64,000 bases of DNA from an uncultured Clostridium sp. (GTDB taxonomy: Bacteria; Bacillota; Clostridia; Clostridiales; Clostridiaceae). Below the pieces are notes generated by a model. It was given only the letters and a program-made list of their open reading frames with translations, had not been told where the DNA came from and ran no database searches. Each line of letters begins with the position of its first letter. Position 1 is the first letter of the stretch. Position numbers and translations under genes: made by a program. The DNA lies in assembly GCF_910588715.1 (NCBI RefSeq), contig NZ_CAJURG010000001.1, positions 1 to 64,000 of the forward strand, given 5' to 3'. Shown piece by piece: positions 42,945-51,866 of this stretch.

Positions 42945-43913
42945 ATGAAAAAAATAGCTGTAGTATTTAATGGTGGAACAATATCTATGAAGGTAGATGA
43001 AAGAATAAAGGCTGCTGTACCAAGTTTAACTGGAGAAGAAATAATGTCAATGGTTACAGGAATAGAAGAATTTGCAGAAATAGAATCTTATAGTTTTTCA
43101 AGTCTTCCATCACCACATATGACTTTTAAAACTATGCTAGACTTAAGTAAGTTTACAAAAGATTTATTAGAGAGAAGTGACATTGATGGAGTTGTAATAA
43201 CTCATGGAACTGATACTTTAGAGGAAACAGCATACTTTTTAGATTTAACTATAAAAAGTGAAAAGCCAGTTGTAATTACTGGAGCTATGAGAAGTGGTTC
43301 TGAATTAGGCTATGATGGACCATCAAATTTAGCAGCATCAATTTGTACTGCTATTTCAGAAGATGCAAAAAATAGAGGTGTACTTGTTTGCTTTAATGGA
43401 GAATTAAATTCTGCATCAGAAGTTACAAAAGCAAATTCAATGGCATTAAATGCTTTTAGAACCCCAAATTTTGGGCCTATTGGAATAGTTGATAATAATA
43501 AGGTTATGTTTTATAGAGAAACTAAAAATACTGAAAAATATGATGTTAAAGAAATAAAAAATGATGTTGCATTAATAAAATGTGTTGCAGATATGGATTC
43601 ATCTTTTATTGAATTTGCAATAAATAAAGGTTATGGAGGAATAGTTATTGAAGCACTAGGAAGAGGTAATGTTCCACCTAAAATGGTAGATGGAATAAAG
43701 TTAGCATTAAATAGTGGACTTCCAGTAATTATAGTTTCTAGATGCTTTGAAGGAAGAGTACATGAATCTTATGGATATGAAGGTGGAGGAAAAATGCTTA
43801 AAGATTTAGGAGTAATTTTTGGAGATACTCTTCCAGGACAAAAAGCAAGAATAAAATTAGTATTGGCAATAAATAGTGAAATGAATAAAGAAGAAATTAT
43901 TGGACAATTTTAA
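42945..43913 (+). CDS. L-asparaginase (cytoplasmic type)
   Basis: A 322-aa asparaginase hydrolysing asparagine to aspartate and ammonia. Catalytic residues are seen in VVFNGGTISM (first Thr) and THGTDTLEE (second Thr, Asp); AMRSGSELGYDGPSNL supplies the lysine-region equivalent. There is no signal peptide, so it is cytoplasmic. The frame opens at ATG 42918, but GGAGG at 42934-42938 places the start at ATG 42945. Upstream lies the structured RNA candidate. Confidence 0.9.
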   Translation: MKKIAVVFNGGTISMKVDERIKAAVPSLTGEEIMSMVTGIEEFAEIESYSFSSLPSPHMTFKTMLDLSKFTKDLLERSDIDGVVITHGTDTLEETAYFLDLTIKSEKPVVITGAMRSGSELGYDGPSNLAASICTAISEDAKNRGVLVCFNGELNSASEVTKANSMALNAFRTPNFGPIGIVDNNKVMFYRETKNTEKYDVKEIKNDVALIKCVADMDSSFIEFAINKGYGGIVIEALGRGNVPPKMVDGIKLALNSGLPVIIVSRCFEGRVHESYGYEGGGKMLKDLGVIFGDTLPGQKARIKLVLAINSEMNKEEIIGQF

Positions 43914-44046
43914 AAATATAAATGGTACATAATTTTATTAAGTTAGGAAGAAATAAGATAATTTAAAGCTTTGTTTAATAATTTATATTTTAAAATTAGT
44001 ATTTATATTTAAATATTAGTTTTATAGAAATATTTATTTAATTATT

Positions 44047-44098
44047 TGCATAGATAAAGAAGTTAATTATATATATCTTTATCTATGCATATTTTTTT
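44047..44098 (+). terminator. Terminator after the asparaginase gene
   Basis: TGCATAGATAAAGA (44047-44060) and TCTTTATCTATGCA (44076-44089), perfect 14-bp stem, then a T run. Confidence 0.88.
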
Positions 44099-44113
44099 AT
44101 TTAAAAAATAAAT

Positions 44114-44164
44114 GTTAACAATTTGTAAACAAAATGTTGACATTTAAACTAATAAAATTATAAA
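44114..44164 (+). promoter_or_regulatory. Promoter and repeated octamer before yicC
   Basis: TTGACA (44137-44142), 16 nt, TATAAA (44159-44164). The -35 lies in TGTTGACA (44135-44142), which repeats TGTTAACA (44114-44121) exactly 21 nt (two helical turns) upstream, so a regulator site is possible. Confidence 0.5.
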
Positions 44165-44224
44165 CTATGATAATAAAAGAATTTTATATTGCGTTAATAG
44201 TCCATAGAAGGTAAGGAGAAAAAT

Positions 44225-45106
44225 ATGATTAGGAGCATGACTAGCTTTGGAAGAAGTAGCAGTGAAGAAGGAGAAAAAAGAGTTTTCACTGTTGAAATGA
44301 AAAGTGTAAATAGTAGATATTTAGATGTAAATATTAGAATGCCTAAAACATTAATTTCTTTAGAAGAAGAGATTAGAAAAATGATAAGTAATTCGCTTAA
44401 CAGAGGAAAAGTTGATGTATTTATTAACTTAAAGAATTACAATGATGGCAGTGGGATTCCAAAGGTTGATATTAATTTAGCTCAAGGATATTTAAATTGC
44501 CTTAAGGAGATAGAAGCCAAATTAGGTGTTAAAAATGATATTTCAGTAATGCAAATTGCAAGATTTCCTGAAGTTGTTACTATAGTTGAAGAGGAAGATA
44601 AAATAGAAGTAGTTTGGCAAGAACTTAAACCTCTTATAAGTGATTCTTTAGAAATGATGACTAAAATGAGGGAAGTTGAAGGTGACAAGCTAAAAGAAGA
44701 TATATTATCTAAGATTTCTATTATAGAGCAACTGGTTTTAAAGGTTGAAGAATTTGCAGATACTATCCCAAAAGCTTTTAAGTTAAAGCTTGAAGAAAGA
44801 GTAAAAGAGTTATTAGGAAACATAGATATAGATGAAAATAGAATTGCTATGGAAGTTTGTATGTTAGCAGATAAAGCAACAGTAGATGAAGAAATAATAA
44901 GACTTAGAAGTCATATAAGTCAAGTTAGAGAAACTTTAAACTTAAAAGAGCCAGTTGGTAGAAAACTTGATTTTATAGTTCAAGAAATGAATAGAGAAAC
45001 TAATACTATTGGTTCAAAATCTAGTGATATCCAAATGACTAATATAGTTATTGATATAAAAAATATACTTGAAAAGATAAGAGAACAAGTACAAAACATA
45101 GAGTAA
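44225..45106 (+). CDS. YicC/YloC-family endoribonuclease
   Basis: A 293-aa protein of the YicC family, members of which are endoribonucleases involved in RNA decay. N-terminal MTSFGRSSSEEGEKRVFTVEMKSVNSRYLD (here IRSMTSFGRS and VEMKSVNSRYLD) and C-terminal RKLDFIVQEMNRETNTIGSKS are diagnostic. It starts the conserved yicC-remA-gmk-rpoZ-coaBC operon. RBS AAGGAGAA. Confidence 0.92.
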   Translation: MIRSMTSFGRSSSEEGEKRVFTVEMKSVNSRYLDVNIRMPKTLISLEEEIRKMISNSLNRGKVDVFINLKNYNDGSGIPKVDINLAQGYLNCLKEIEAKLGVKNDISVMQIARFPEVVTIVEEEDKIEVVWQELKPLISDSLEMMTKMREVEGDKLKEDILSKISIIEQLVLKVEEFADTIPKAFKLKLEERVKELLGNIDIDENRIAMEVCMLADKATVDEEIIRLRSHISQVRETLNLKEPVGRKLDFIVQEMNRETNTIGSKSSDIQMTNIVIDIKNILEKIREQVQNIE

Positions 45107-45120
45107 ATAGGAGGATAGTA

Positions 45121-45390
45121 ATGGGAATAAAATTGATAAACATCGGTTTTGGTAATATAGTTTCTGCAAATAGGCTTGTTGCAATAGTTAGTCCAGAATC
45201 GGCACCGATTAAGAGAATAATTCAAGAAGCTAGAGATAGAGGAATGCTTATTGACGCAACTTATGGCAGAAGAACAAGAGCTGTAATAATAACTGATAGT
45301 GACCATGTTATATTATCAGCAGTTCAACCAGAAACTGTTGCACATAGATTAGTAGCTAAAGATGAAACTGTAGATGAGGATGATGAATAA
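45121..45390 (+). CDS. remA: Extracellular-matrix regulator RemA-like (DUF370)
   Basis: An 89-aa DNA-binding protein of the RemA family; in Bacillus it activates biofilm-matrix operons and forms octameric rings. Family words: KLINIGFGNIVSANRLVAIVSPESAPIKR (here LINIGFGNIVSANR), GMLIDATYGRRTRAVIITDS. Stop overlaps the gmk start. RBS GGAGG. Confidence 0.93.
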   Translation: MGIKLINIGFGNIVSANRLVAIVSPESAPIKRIIQEARDRGMLIDATYGRRTRAVIITDSDHVILSAVQPETVAHRLVAKDETVDEDDE

Positions 45391-46028
45391 TGCAAAATAA
45401 TAGAGGACTATTAATTGTAATTTCCGGTCCTTCAGGTGCAGGAAAAGGAACAATATGCAAGGCGCTTTTAGAAAAGCGTGATGATTTATTTATTTCTGTT
45501 TCTGCAACAACAAGAAGTCCAAGAACTGGAGAAGTTGATGGAATAAATTATCACTTTTTGACTAAAGAAGATTTTATTTCTAGAGTGGAAAGCAATGATT
45601 TTTTAGAATATGCTGAAGTACATGGAAATATGTATGGAACTCCAAAGTTCAAAGTAGAAGAAATGTTAGCTGAAGGAAAGAATGTTATTTTAGAAATAGA
45701 CATTCAAGGAGCTTTAAAGGTTAAAGAAAACTTTAGTGAGGGAGTGTTTATATTTATATTACCTCCATCAATGGAAGAATTAAAGCAAAGAATAATTAAA
45801 AGAGGCAGTGAAACAGAAGAATCATTAATGACTAGATTTAAAAATGCATATCAAGAAATAAACTATGTTTCTAAATATAATTATGCAGTAGTTAATGATG
45901 AAATTGATACGGCAGTTAATAAAATAGAAGGAATAATTGCCGCAGAAAAATGTAGAGTAGATAGAATAAAAGATACAATATTATTAGATTCTAAGGAGGG
46001 CTTAATTCATGAACAACTCTATGATTAA
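45390..46028 (+). CDS. gmk: Guanylate kinase
   Basis: A 212-aa GMP kinase. P-loop ISGPSGAGKGTICKAL at residues 10-25; GMP-binding RSPRTGEVDGINYHF and EYAEVHGNMYGTP. The start overlaps the remA stop (TAATG) and the end overlaps rpoZ by 20 nt. Confidence 0.96.
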   Translation: MQNNRGLLIVISGPSGAGKGTICKALLEKRDDLFISVSATTRSPRTGEVDGINYHFLTKEDFISRVESNDFLEYAEVHGNMYGTPKFKVEEMLAEGKNVILEIDIQGALKVKENFSEGVFIFILPPSMEELKQRIIKRGSETEESLMTRFKNAYQEINYVSKYNYAVVNDEIDTAVNKIEGIIAAEKCRVDRIKDTILLDSKEGLIHEQLYD

Positions 46029-46227
46029 TCCATCAGTGGTGGACTTATTAAAAAAGGTAGAAGATAGATATTCTCTAGTTATTGTAACATCAAGAAGGGC
46101 AAGACAAATAATAGATGGTAATGAACCATTAACTTCAAATCCTTCAAAGAAACCATTAACAATAGCTATCAATGAAGTAAATGAAGGTTTAATTAGTTAT
46201 CATAAAAATAATGAAGGAATAAAATAA
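46009..46227 (+). CDS. rpoZ: RNA polymerase omega subunit
   Basis: A 72-aa omega subunit stabilising beta-prime. MINPSVVDLLKKVEDRYSLVIVTSRRARQI (read as NPSVVDLL and YSLVIVTSRRARQII) is the conserved core. SD AGGAGGG ends 8 nt before ATG 46009, inside gmk, so translation is coupled. Confidence 0.94.
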   Translation: MNNSMINPSVVDLLKKVEDRYSLVIVTSRRARQIIDGNEPLTSNPSKKPLTIAINEVNEGLISYHKNNEGIK

Positions 46228-46229
46228 TC

Positions 46230-47420
46230 ATGAGTAAATGTGTTGTTATTGGCGTTACTGGAGGAATTGCAGTTTATAAGGCATTAGATGTAATTAGTGC
46301 ATTAAGAAAAAAAGATATAGAAGTACATGTTATAATGACTGAAAGTGCAACTAAATTTGTAAACCCTCTAACATTCCAATCTATAAGTCAAAATATGGTT
46401 GTTACTGATATGTTTGCAGAGCCTAAGGCTTGGGAAATCCAACATATATCATTAGCTCAAAAGGCTGATTTAATGTTAATTGCTCCTGCAACAGCAAACA
46501 TAATTGGAAAAGTTGCAAATGGTATAGCTGATGATATGTTATCAACAACTATAATGGCTGCATCTAAAGCTAAGGTGATATTTGCACCAGCTATGAATAC
46601 TAATATGTATCAAAATAAAATAGTTCAAAATAATATAGAAAAGTTAAAAAACTTTGACTATGATTTTATTGAACCAGCTAGTGGAAGATTAGCTTGTGGA
46701 GATGTAGGAATTGGGAAACTTGCAGATGTAAATACTATTGTAGAAAAAGTATTATCTGAATTAAATGATAAGAAAAAGGATTTAGAGGGAAAAAAAGTTT
46801 TAATAAGTGCAGGACCAACAATTGCACCAATTGATCCAGTAAGATATATAACTAATAGATCAACTGGAAAAATGGGATATTCTATAGCTAAAGAGGCAAA
46901 AGATAGAGGTGCAGAAGTTGTTTTAGTTTCAGGACCTACTAATTTAAATCCACCTAAAGACGTAAAAATAATAAACATAAAAACTAATGAAGAAATGAAA
47001 AATGAAATTTTTAAGTATTTTGATTGGGCAGATATAGTTATTAAATCAGCAGCAGTTGCAGATTATAAGCCTAAGGAATACAGCACAGAAAAAATCAAAA
47101 AAGGTGAGGGAGATTTAAATCTTTCTTTAACTAGGGATAATGATATATTAAAATCTTTAGGAGAGATAAAAACTCACCAAGTTTTAGTTGGATTTGCAGC
47201 AGAGAGCAATGATGTTTTAAAGAATGCAGATAAAAAGCTAAAAAATAAGAATTTAGATTTTATAGTTGCAAATGATATTACAGCTTCTGATACTGGATTT
47301 GGTAGTGATGATAATAAAGTAGTTATTCTTTCAAAGGATAATGAAAAGTTAGAGCTAGAAAAAATGAGTAAAATAGAAGTTGCAAGTAATATATTTGACA
47401 TGATTTTGAAAAAGCGCTAA
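46230..47420 (+). CDS. coaBC: Bifunctional phosphopantothenoylcysteine decarboxylase/synthase
   Basis: A 396-aa fusion of CoaC (flavoprotein decarboxylase, residues 1-180: GVTGGIAVYKALDV, PAMNTNMY, RLACGDVGIGKL) and CoaB (ligase: SAGPTIAPIDPVRYITN, STGKMGYSIAKEA, KSAAVADYKP). It makes 4'-phosphopantetheine for coenzyme A. The gene ends in a terminator that includes its stop codon. Confidence 0.95.
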   Translation: MSKCVVIGVTGGIAVYKALDVISALRKKDIEVHVIMTESATKFVNPLTFQSISQNMVVTDMFAEPKAWEIQHISLAQKADLMLIAPATANIIGKVANGIADDMLSTTIMAASKAKVIFAPAMNTNMYQNKIVQNNIEKLKNFDYDFIEPASGRLACGDVGIGKLADVNTIVEKVLSELNDKKKDLEGKKVLISAGPTIAPIDPVRYITNRSTGKMGYSIAKEAKDRGAEVVLVSGPTNLNPPKDVKIINIKTNEEMKNEIFKYFDWADIVIKSAAVADYKPKEYSTEKIKKGEGDLNLSLTRDNDILKSLGEIKTHQVLVGFAAESNDVLKNADKKLKNKNLDFIVANDITASDTGFGSDDNKVVILSKDNEKLELEKMSKIEVASNIFDMILKKR

Positions 47421-47437
47421 TTGCGCTTTTCTTTATA
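47408..47437 (+). terminator. Terminator after coaBC
   Basis: AAAAAGCGC (47409-47417) TAATT GCGCTTTT (47423-47430), with the stop codon in the loop. Confidence 0.82.
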
Positions 47438-47539
47438 TATAACAATCTTATTTAAATTTAATTATTCAATGAACTCTTATGAGTTTAAATTTAATTGTGA
47501 AATTTTTTGTAGCAATTAATATGAAGTGAGGGTGATAAA

Positions 47540-49747
47540 TTGAATTTATATGCAGAAATAATATTAAATTCAGATGCATTAGAAATTGATAGACCTTTTA
47601 CATATAAGATTCCAGTAGAACTTAAAGAAAGAGTTAAAATTGGGCAAATAGTAAAGGTTCCTTTTGGAACTAAAAATAAAACATCAGAAGGTTTTGTGCT
47701 TGCATTAAAAGGAGAAGAAGAAATTGATAAAAGTTTCAGAGTGAAAAAAGTTGCTAGCATAGTAACAGATGAACCTATTATTGATAAAAATGATATTAAG
47801 CTTATTTATTTTTTAAGAGAAAAATATTTATGTAAATATATTGATGCTTTTAGGTTACTTATTCCTGTTGGAATTATGAAAGGTGCTAAAAGTAAAAGTA
47901 AAAAGGTAGTAGTCTTTAAAAGTGATGATTTAAGTTCTATAAAAAACTCAGAAGGTTATATAGAAATTATAAATTTTTTAAAAGAAAATTCAGGGAAGTA
48001 TACAAAGACTGAACTTATTAACAATAATTCAATTTCTAAGTATAAATTAAATAAATTAATAGAAAATGGATTATTAGAGGTAGAAGAAGAAATTGTTTTT
48101 AGGTATAATAATAGAACTTATAATATAGATTTTGAAAAAGAATTAACAGCTCAGCAAAAGCAAGTATTAGACGAATATATTAATTCTAGTGATAATTTAT
48201 TTTTACTTAAAGGTGTTACTGGTTCTGGTAAGACTGAAGTATATATGAGAATGGTTGAAGATGCATTAAACAAAGGTAAGTCTGCAATTGTATTAGTGCC
48301 TGAAATTTCTTTAACTCCCCAAATGATTGAAAGGTTTAAGGGGAGATTTGGAAAAGATGTTGCATTATTTCATAGTAAGTTATCTGATGGTGAAAGATTT
48401 GATGAATGGTTTAGAGTAAAGTCTGGAAAAGCTAAGCTTGTAATAGGGGCAAGAAGTGCTACTTTTTTACCAGTAAAAAACTTAGGCCTTATTATAATTG
48501 ATGAAGAGCATGAAAACACATATAAGTCAGATCAAAATCCTAAATATCAAACTAAGGAGGTTGCAGAATTTTTAAGTAATCAAAAAGGATGTAAAGTTGT
48601 TTTAGGAACTGCAACTCCAACTATAGAGACCTTTTATAGAGCTTTAATAGGTGAACTTAAATTATTAGAATTAAATTCAAGAGTTGATGGCAAAGCTATG
48701 CCACCTATGAAAGTAGTAGATATGAGAAATGAATTAAAAAGTGGAAATGCATCTTTATTTAGTAGGGAGTTATTTAATGAAATTAAAGAAAAGCTTTCTA
48801 AAAAAGAACAGATAATATTATTTTTAAATAGAAGAGGTTTTTCTACTTTTGTATCATGTAGAAGTTGTGGTTATGTGTTTAAGTGTGAGGAATGTGATAT
48901 TTCTATGACATATCATAGAAATGGTCTTCTTGTTTGTCATTATTGTGGAAAAACAAAGAGTACTCCAAAAAAATGTCCTAAGTGTGATAGCAAATATGTT
49001 AAATTTTTTGGAGCAGGAACTCAAAGAGTTGAAGAAGAAGTAAAAAAGTATTTTAAAGAGGCTAAGGTTTTAAGAATGGATGTAGATACTACAAGAAGCA
49101 AAGATTCTTATGAAAATATCTATAATACATTTAAAGATGGAAAGGCTGATATTCTTATAGGAACTCAAATGATTTCAAAAGGACTTGACTTTAAAAATGT
49201 TACACTTGTAGGAATATTAGCAGCAGATATGTCAATAAATATACCAGACTATAGAGCTTCTGAAAGAACTTTTCAAATAATTACACAAGTTGCAGGAAGA
49301 GCAGGAAGAGGAGAAAAGCAAGGTAATGTAATAATACAAACATATACTCCAGATCATTACAGCTTAAAATATGCTATTAATTATGATTATGAAGGTTTTT
49401 ATGAAAGAGAGTTTACAGTTAGAGCATTAATGAAATATCCTCCTTTTGGAAAGATATTATTAATAAATGCTATATCTAAAAAAGAGGATTTATTAAAGCA
49501 ATTTATGCATAAAATATCTAATGGAATAAAACTATTAGTAGAAAAGGAAAAAGATATAGATGTTTTAGGGCCGATACCTTGTTTAATAGCTAAAGTTAAA
49601 GAAAATTATAGATGGCAAATTGTGATAAAAGGGGAATTTGAATCAGAATTTGCTAAAAAAATTAAAGAATTACTTTATGATAAGAGCAATAACGTATATA
49701 ATGATATACGAATAAGTATGGATATAAATCCAAATAATTTATTCTAG
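47540..49747 (+). CDS. priA: Primosomal replication-restart helicase PriA
   Basis: A 735-aa 3'-5' DNA helicase that restarts stalled forks. N-terminal DNA-binding domain (DRPFTYKIP, IGQIVKVPFG), Walker A GVTGSGKTEVYMRM, DEEH box IIIDEEHENTYKS, and the zinc-binding insert with eight cysteines (CRSCGY...CEECD...CHYCG...CPKCD). Start TTG 47540 behind GAGGGTG. It heads priA-def-fmt-...-prkC, the typical order. Confidence 0.95.
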   Translation: MNLYAEIILNSDALEIDRPFTYKIPVELKERVKIGQIVKVPFGTKNKTSEGFVLALKGEEEIDKSFRVKKVASIVTDEPIIDKNDIKLIYFLREKYLCKYIDAFRLLIPVGIMKGAKSKSKKVVVFKSDDLSSIKNSEGYIEIINFLKENSGKYTKTELINNNSISKYKLNKLIENGLLEVEEEIVFRYNNRTYNIDFEKELTAQQKQVLDEYINSSDNLFLLKGVTGSGKTEVYMRMVEDALNKGKSAIVLVPEISLTPQMIERFKGRFGKDVALFHSKLSDGERFDEWFRVKSGKAKLVIGARSATFLPVKNLGLIIIDEEHENTYKSDQNPKYQTKEVAEFLSNQKGCKVVLGTATPTIETFYRALIGELKLLELNSRVDGKAMPPMKVVDMRNELKSGNASLFSRELFNEIKEKLSKKEQIILFLNRRGFSTFVSCRSCGYVFKCEECDISMTYHRNGLLVCHYCGKTKSTPKKCPKCDSKYVKFFGAGTQRVEEEVKKYFKEAKVLRMDVDTTRSKDSYENIYNTFKDGKADILIGTQMISKGLDFKNVTLVGILAADMSINIPDYRASERTFQIITQVAGRAGRGEKQGNVIIQTYTPDHYSLKYAINYDYEGFYEREFTVRALMKYPPFGKILLINAISKKEDLLKQFMHKISNGIKLLVEKEKDIDVLGPIPCLIAKVKENYRWQIVIKGEFESEFAKKIKELLYDKSNNVYNDIRISMDINPNNLF

Positions 49748-49758
49748 GAGGAGATAAA

Positions 49759-50202
49759 ATGGCAATTAGAACTATTAGAACTATAGGAGACGATGTTTTA
49801 AGAAAAAAGTGTAAAGAGGTTACAGAAATAACTAAAAGAGAAATAACACTTATTAATGATATGATAGACACTATGTTTGAAGCAAATGGTGTTGGATTAG
49901 CTGCTCCACAAGTTGGTATACTTAAAAGAATATTTGTTATAGATGTTGATGATGAAAATGGAACAATGGTATTTATTAATCCTGAGATTTTAGAAACTAA
50001 AGGAAGCCAATGTGGCGAAGAAGGATGTTTAAGTGTTCCTGGAGAATTTAGTGAAGTTGAAAGACCAAACTACGTAAAGGTTAAAGCACTAAATGAAAAA
50101 GGTGAAGAATTTATTTTAGAGGGAGAAGGATTATTAGCAAGAGCTGTATTACATGAAAATGATCATTTAAATGGTGTTTTATATGTAGACCTTGCAAATT
50201 AG
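49759..50202 (+). CDS. def: Peptide deformylase
   Basis: A 147-aa metalloenzyme removing the formyl group from nascent proteins. Motif 1 GVGLAAPQVG, motif 2 EEGCLSVPG and motif 3 HENDHLNG (HExxH) are complete. RBS AGGAGGAG. Fmt, the opposing enzyme, follows by 13 nt. Confidence 0.96.
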   Translation: MAIRTIRTIGDDVLRKKCKEVTEITKREITLINDMIDTMFEANGVGLAAPQVGILKRIFVIDVDDENGTMVFINPEILETKGSQCGEEGCLSVPGEFSEVERPNYVKVKALNEKGEEFILEGEGLLARAVLHENDHLNGVLYVDLAN

Positions 50203-50215
50203 GAGGAATGTATAA

Positions 50216-51142
50216 ATGAAAATTGTATTTATGGGAACTCCTGATTTTGCTGTTCCATCTTTAGAAGCTTTAATAGAAAAGTATGGTGTAGAGGCTGTTT
50301 TTACACAGCCTGACAGACCAAAGGGAAGAGGTAAAAAAATGGCCTTTTCTGCTGTTAAAGAAGTAGCTGTTAAGCATGATATAAAAGTCCTTCAATCAGA
50401 AAAATTAAAAGATGATAGAGAAGCGATAGAATATTTAAAGGAACTTAATCCAGATTTTATAATAGTTGTTGCTTTTGGGCAAATATTAACTAAAGAAGTT
50501 TTAGATATTCCAAGGTTTGGTTGTATAAATTTACATGCTTCGTTGCTTCCTATGTATAGAGGAGCAGCTCCTCTTAATTGGGTTATAATAAATGGAGAAA
50601 AGAAATCAGGTAACACAACAATGCTTATGGATGTTGGATTAGATACTGGAGATATGTTATTAAAAGATGAAGTAGAAATCACTGAAAACATGACAGCAGG
50701 AGAATTACATGATATATTAATGGTTAGAGGTGGAAATCTTTTAATAGAAACAATTGAAGGAATCGTAAATGGAAGTTTAAAAGGTATAAAGCAAGAGGGT
50801 GAAACTTGCTATGCAAAAATGCTTTCTAAAAATACTGGTAAGATATCTTGGAATAATAGTGCTTTAGATATCCATAATTTAATTAGAGGGCTTAACCCAT
50901 GGCCAATTGCACATACTACATACAAAGATGAAAATATGAAAATATATGAATCTGAAGTTTTAGCTGAAAATAGTAGTAAAGAACCGGGAACTATATTAAG
51001 TGTCAATAAAGCAGGAATTAAAGTTAGTTGCAAAGAAGGTATTTTACTAATTAAAAAAGTTCAATTCCCAAATGGAAAGCCATTAACTATTGAACAATAT
51101 ATAAATGGAAAAGATATTGAGGTTGGTTATAAAATGGTATAA
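50216..51142 (+). CDS. fmt: Methionyl-tRNA formyltransferase
   Basis: A 308-aa enzyme that formylates initiator Met-tRNA. MGTPDFAVPSLEAL at the N-terminus, the catalytic NLHASLLPMYRGAAPLNW and DTGDML loop are present; the C-terminal OB-like domain completes the family length. RBS AGGAGGAA. Confidence 0.96.
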   Translation: MKIVFMGTPDFAVPSLEALIEKYGVEAVFTQPDRPKGRGKKMAFSAVKEVAVKHDIKVLQSEKLKDDREAIEYLKELNPDFIIVVAFGQILTKEVLDIPRFGCINLHASLLPMYRGAAPLNWVIINGEKKSGNTTMLMDVGLDTGDMLLKDEVEITENMTAGELHDILMVRGGNLLIETIEGIVNGSLKGIKQEGETCYAKMLSKNTGKISWNNSALDIHNLIRGLNPWPIAHTTYKDENMKIYESEVLAENSSKEPGTILSVNKAGIKVSCKEGILLIKKVQFPNGKPLTIEQYINGKDIEVGYKMV

Positions 51143-51160
51143 AATGGAAGGTGATGTTTT

Positions 51161-51856
51161 GTGTTTATTCCAGGACTTTATTTTGACAGAACTATAATTT
51201 TGTTATTGCCTGCAATGATAATTGCATTTTGGGCACAATCAAAGGTAAGTAGTACTTATAAAAAATATAGAACTGTAAGGACTATGAATGGATATACAGG
51301 AGAGAAAGTTGCTAGAATGATACTTGATGCAGCGGGGCTTTATAATGTTCCAGTACTTGAAACTAGTGGAGAATTAACAGATCATTATGATCCAAGAAGT
51401 AGAGTAATAAGATTGTCTAGAGATATTTACTATGGAACAAGTATAGCATCAGCAGGAATAGCTGCTCATGAGGTAGGTCATGCAATTCAACATCAAGAAG
51501 CTTATAAGCCTTTAGTTTTAAGAACATCTATTGCTAGGGCTGTTAATTTTAGCAGTCAGGCATCAATATTAATTTTCATGATTGGTTTACTTTTTAGTAT
51601 TCCATTTCTAACAAATTTAGGTATTGTATTTTTTACTGTGGCAGTAATTTATCAATTAATAACATTACCAGTAGAATTTAATGCTTCAAGAAGAGCACTA
51701 AATATATTAGAAAATAGAAATATATTATATGGTAATGAAATTAATGGAGCAAAAAATGTATTAAGTGCAGCAGCGATGACATATGTAGCAGCTGCGTTAA
51801 TGTCAATTTCACAATTAATAAGACTAATTGCAATTAGCAATAGAAATAATGATTAA
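51161..51856 (+). CDS. YugP-like membrane zinc metallopeptidase
   Basis: A 231-aa membrane protein of the YugP/DUF2268-type zinc metallopeptidase family often found between fmt and rsmB in clostridia. Zinc motif AAHEVGHAIQH around residue 106, hydrophobic N-terminal segment and two more membrane segments at about 135-170 and near the C-terminus. Start GTG 51161 behind GGAAGGTGATG. Substrate unknown. Confidence 0.85.
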   Translation: MFIPGLYFDRTIILLLPAMIIAFWAQSKVSSTYKKYRTVRTMNGYTGEKVARMILDAAGLYNVPVLETSGELTDHYDPRSRVIRLSRDIYYGTSIASAGIAAHEVGHAIQHQEAYKPLVLRTSIARAVNFSSQASILIFMIGLLFSIPFLTNLGIVFFTVAVIYQLITLPVEFNASRRALNILENRNILYGNEINGAKNVLSAAAMTYVAAALMSISQLIRLIAISNRNND

Positions 51857-51866
51857 GAGGTAACGT

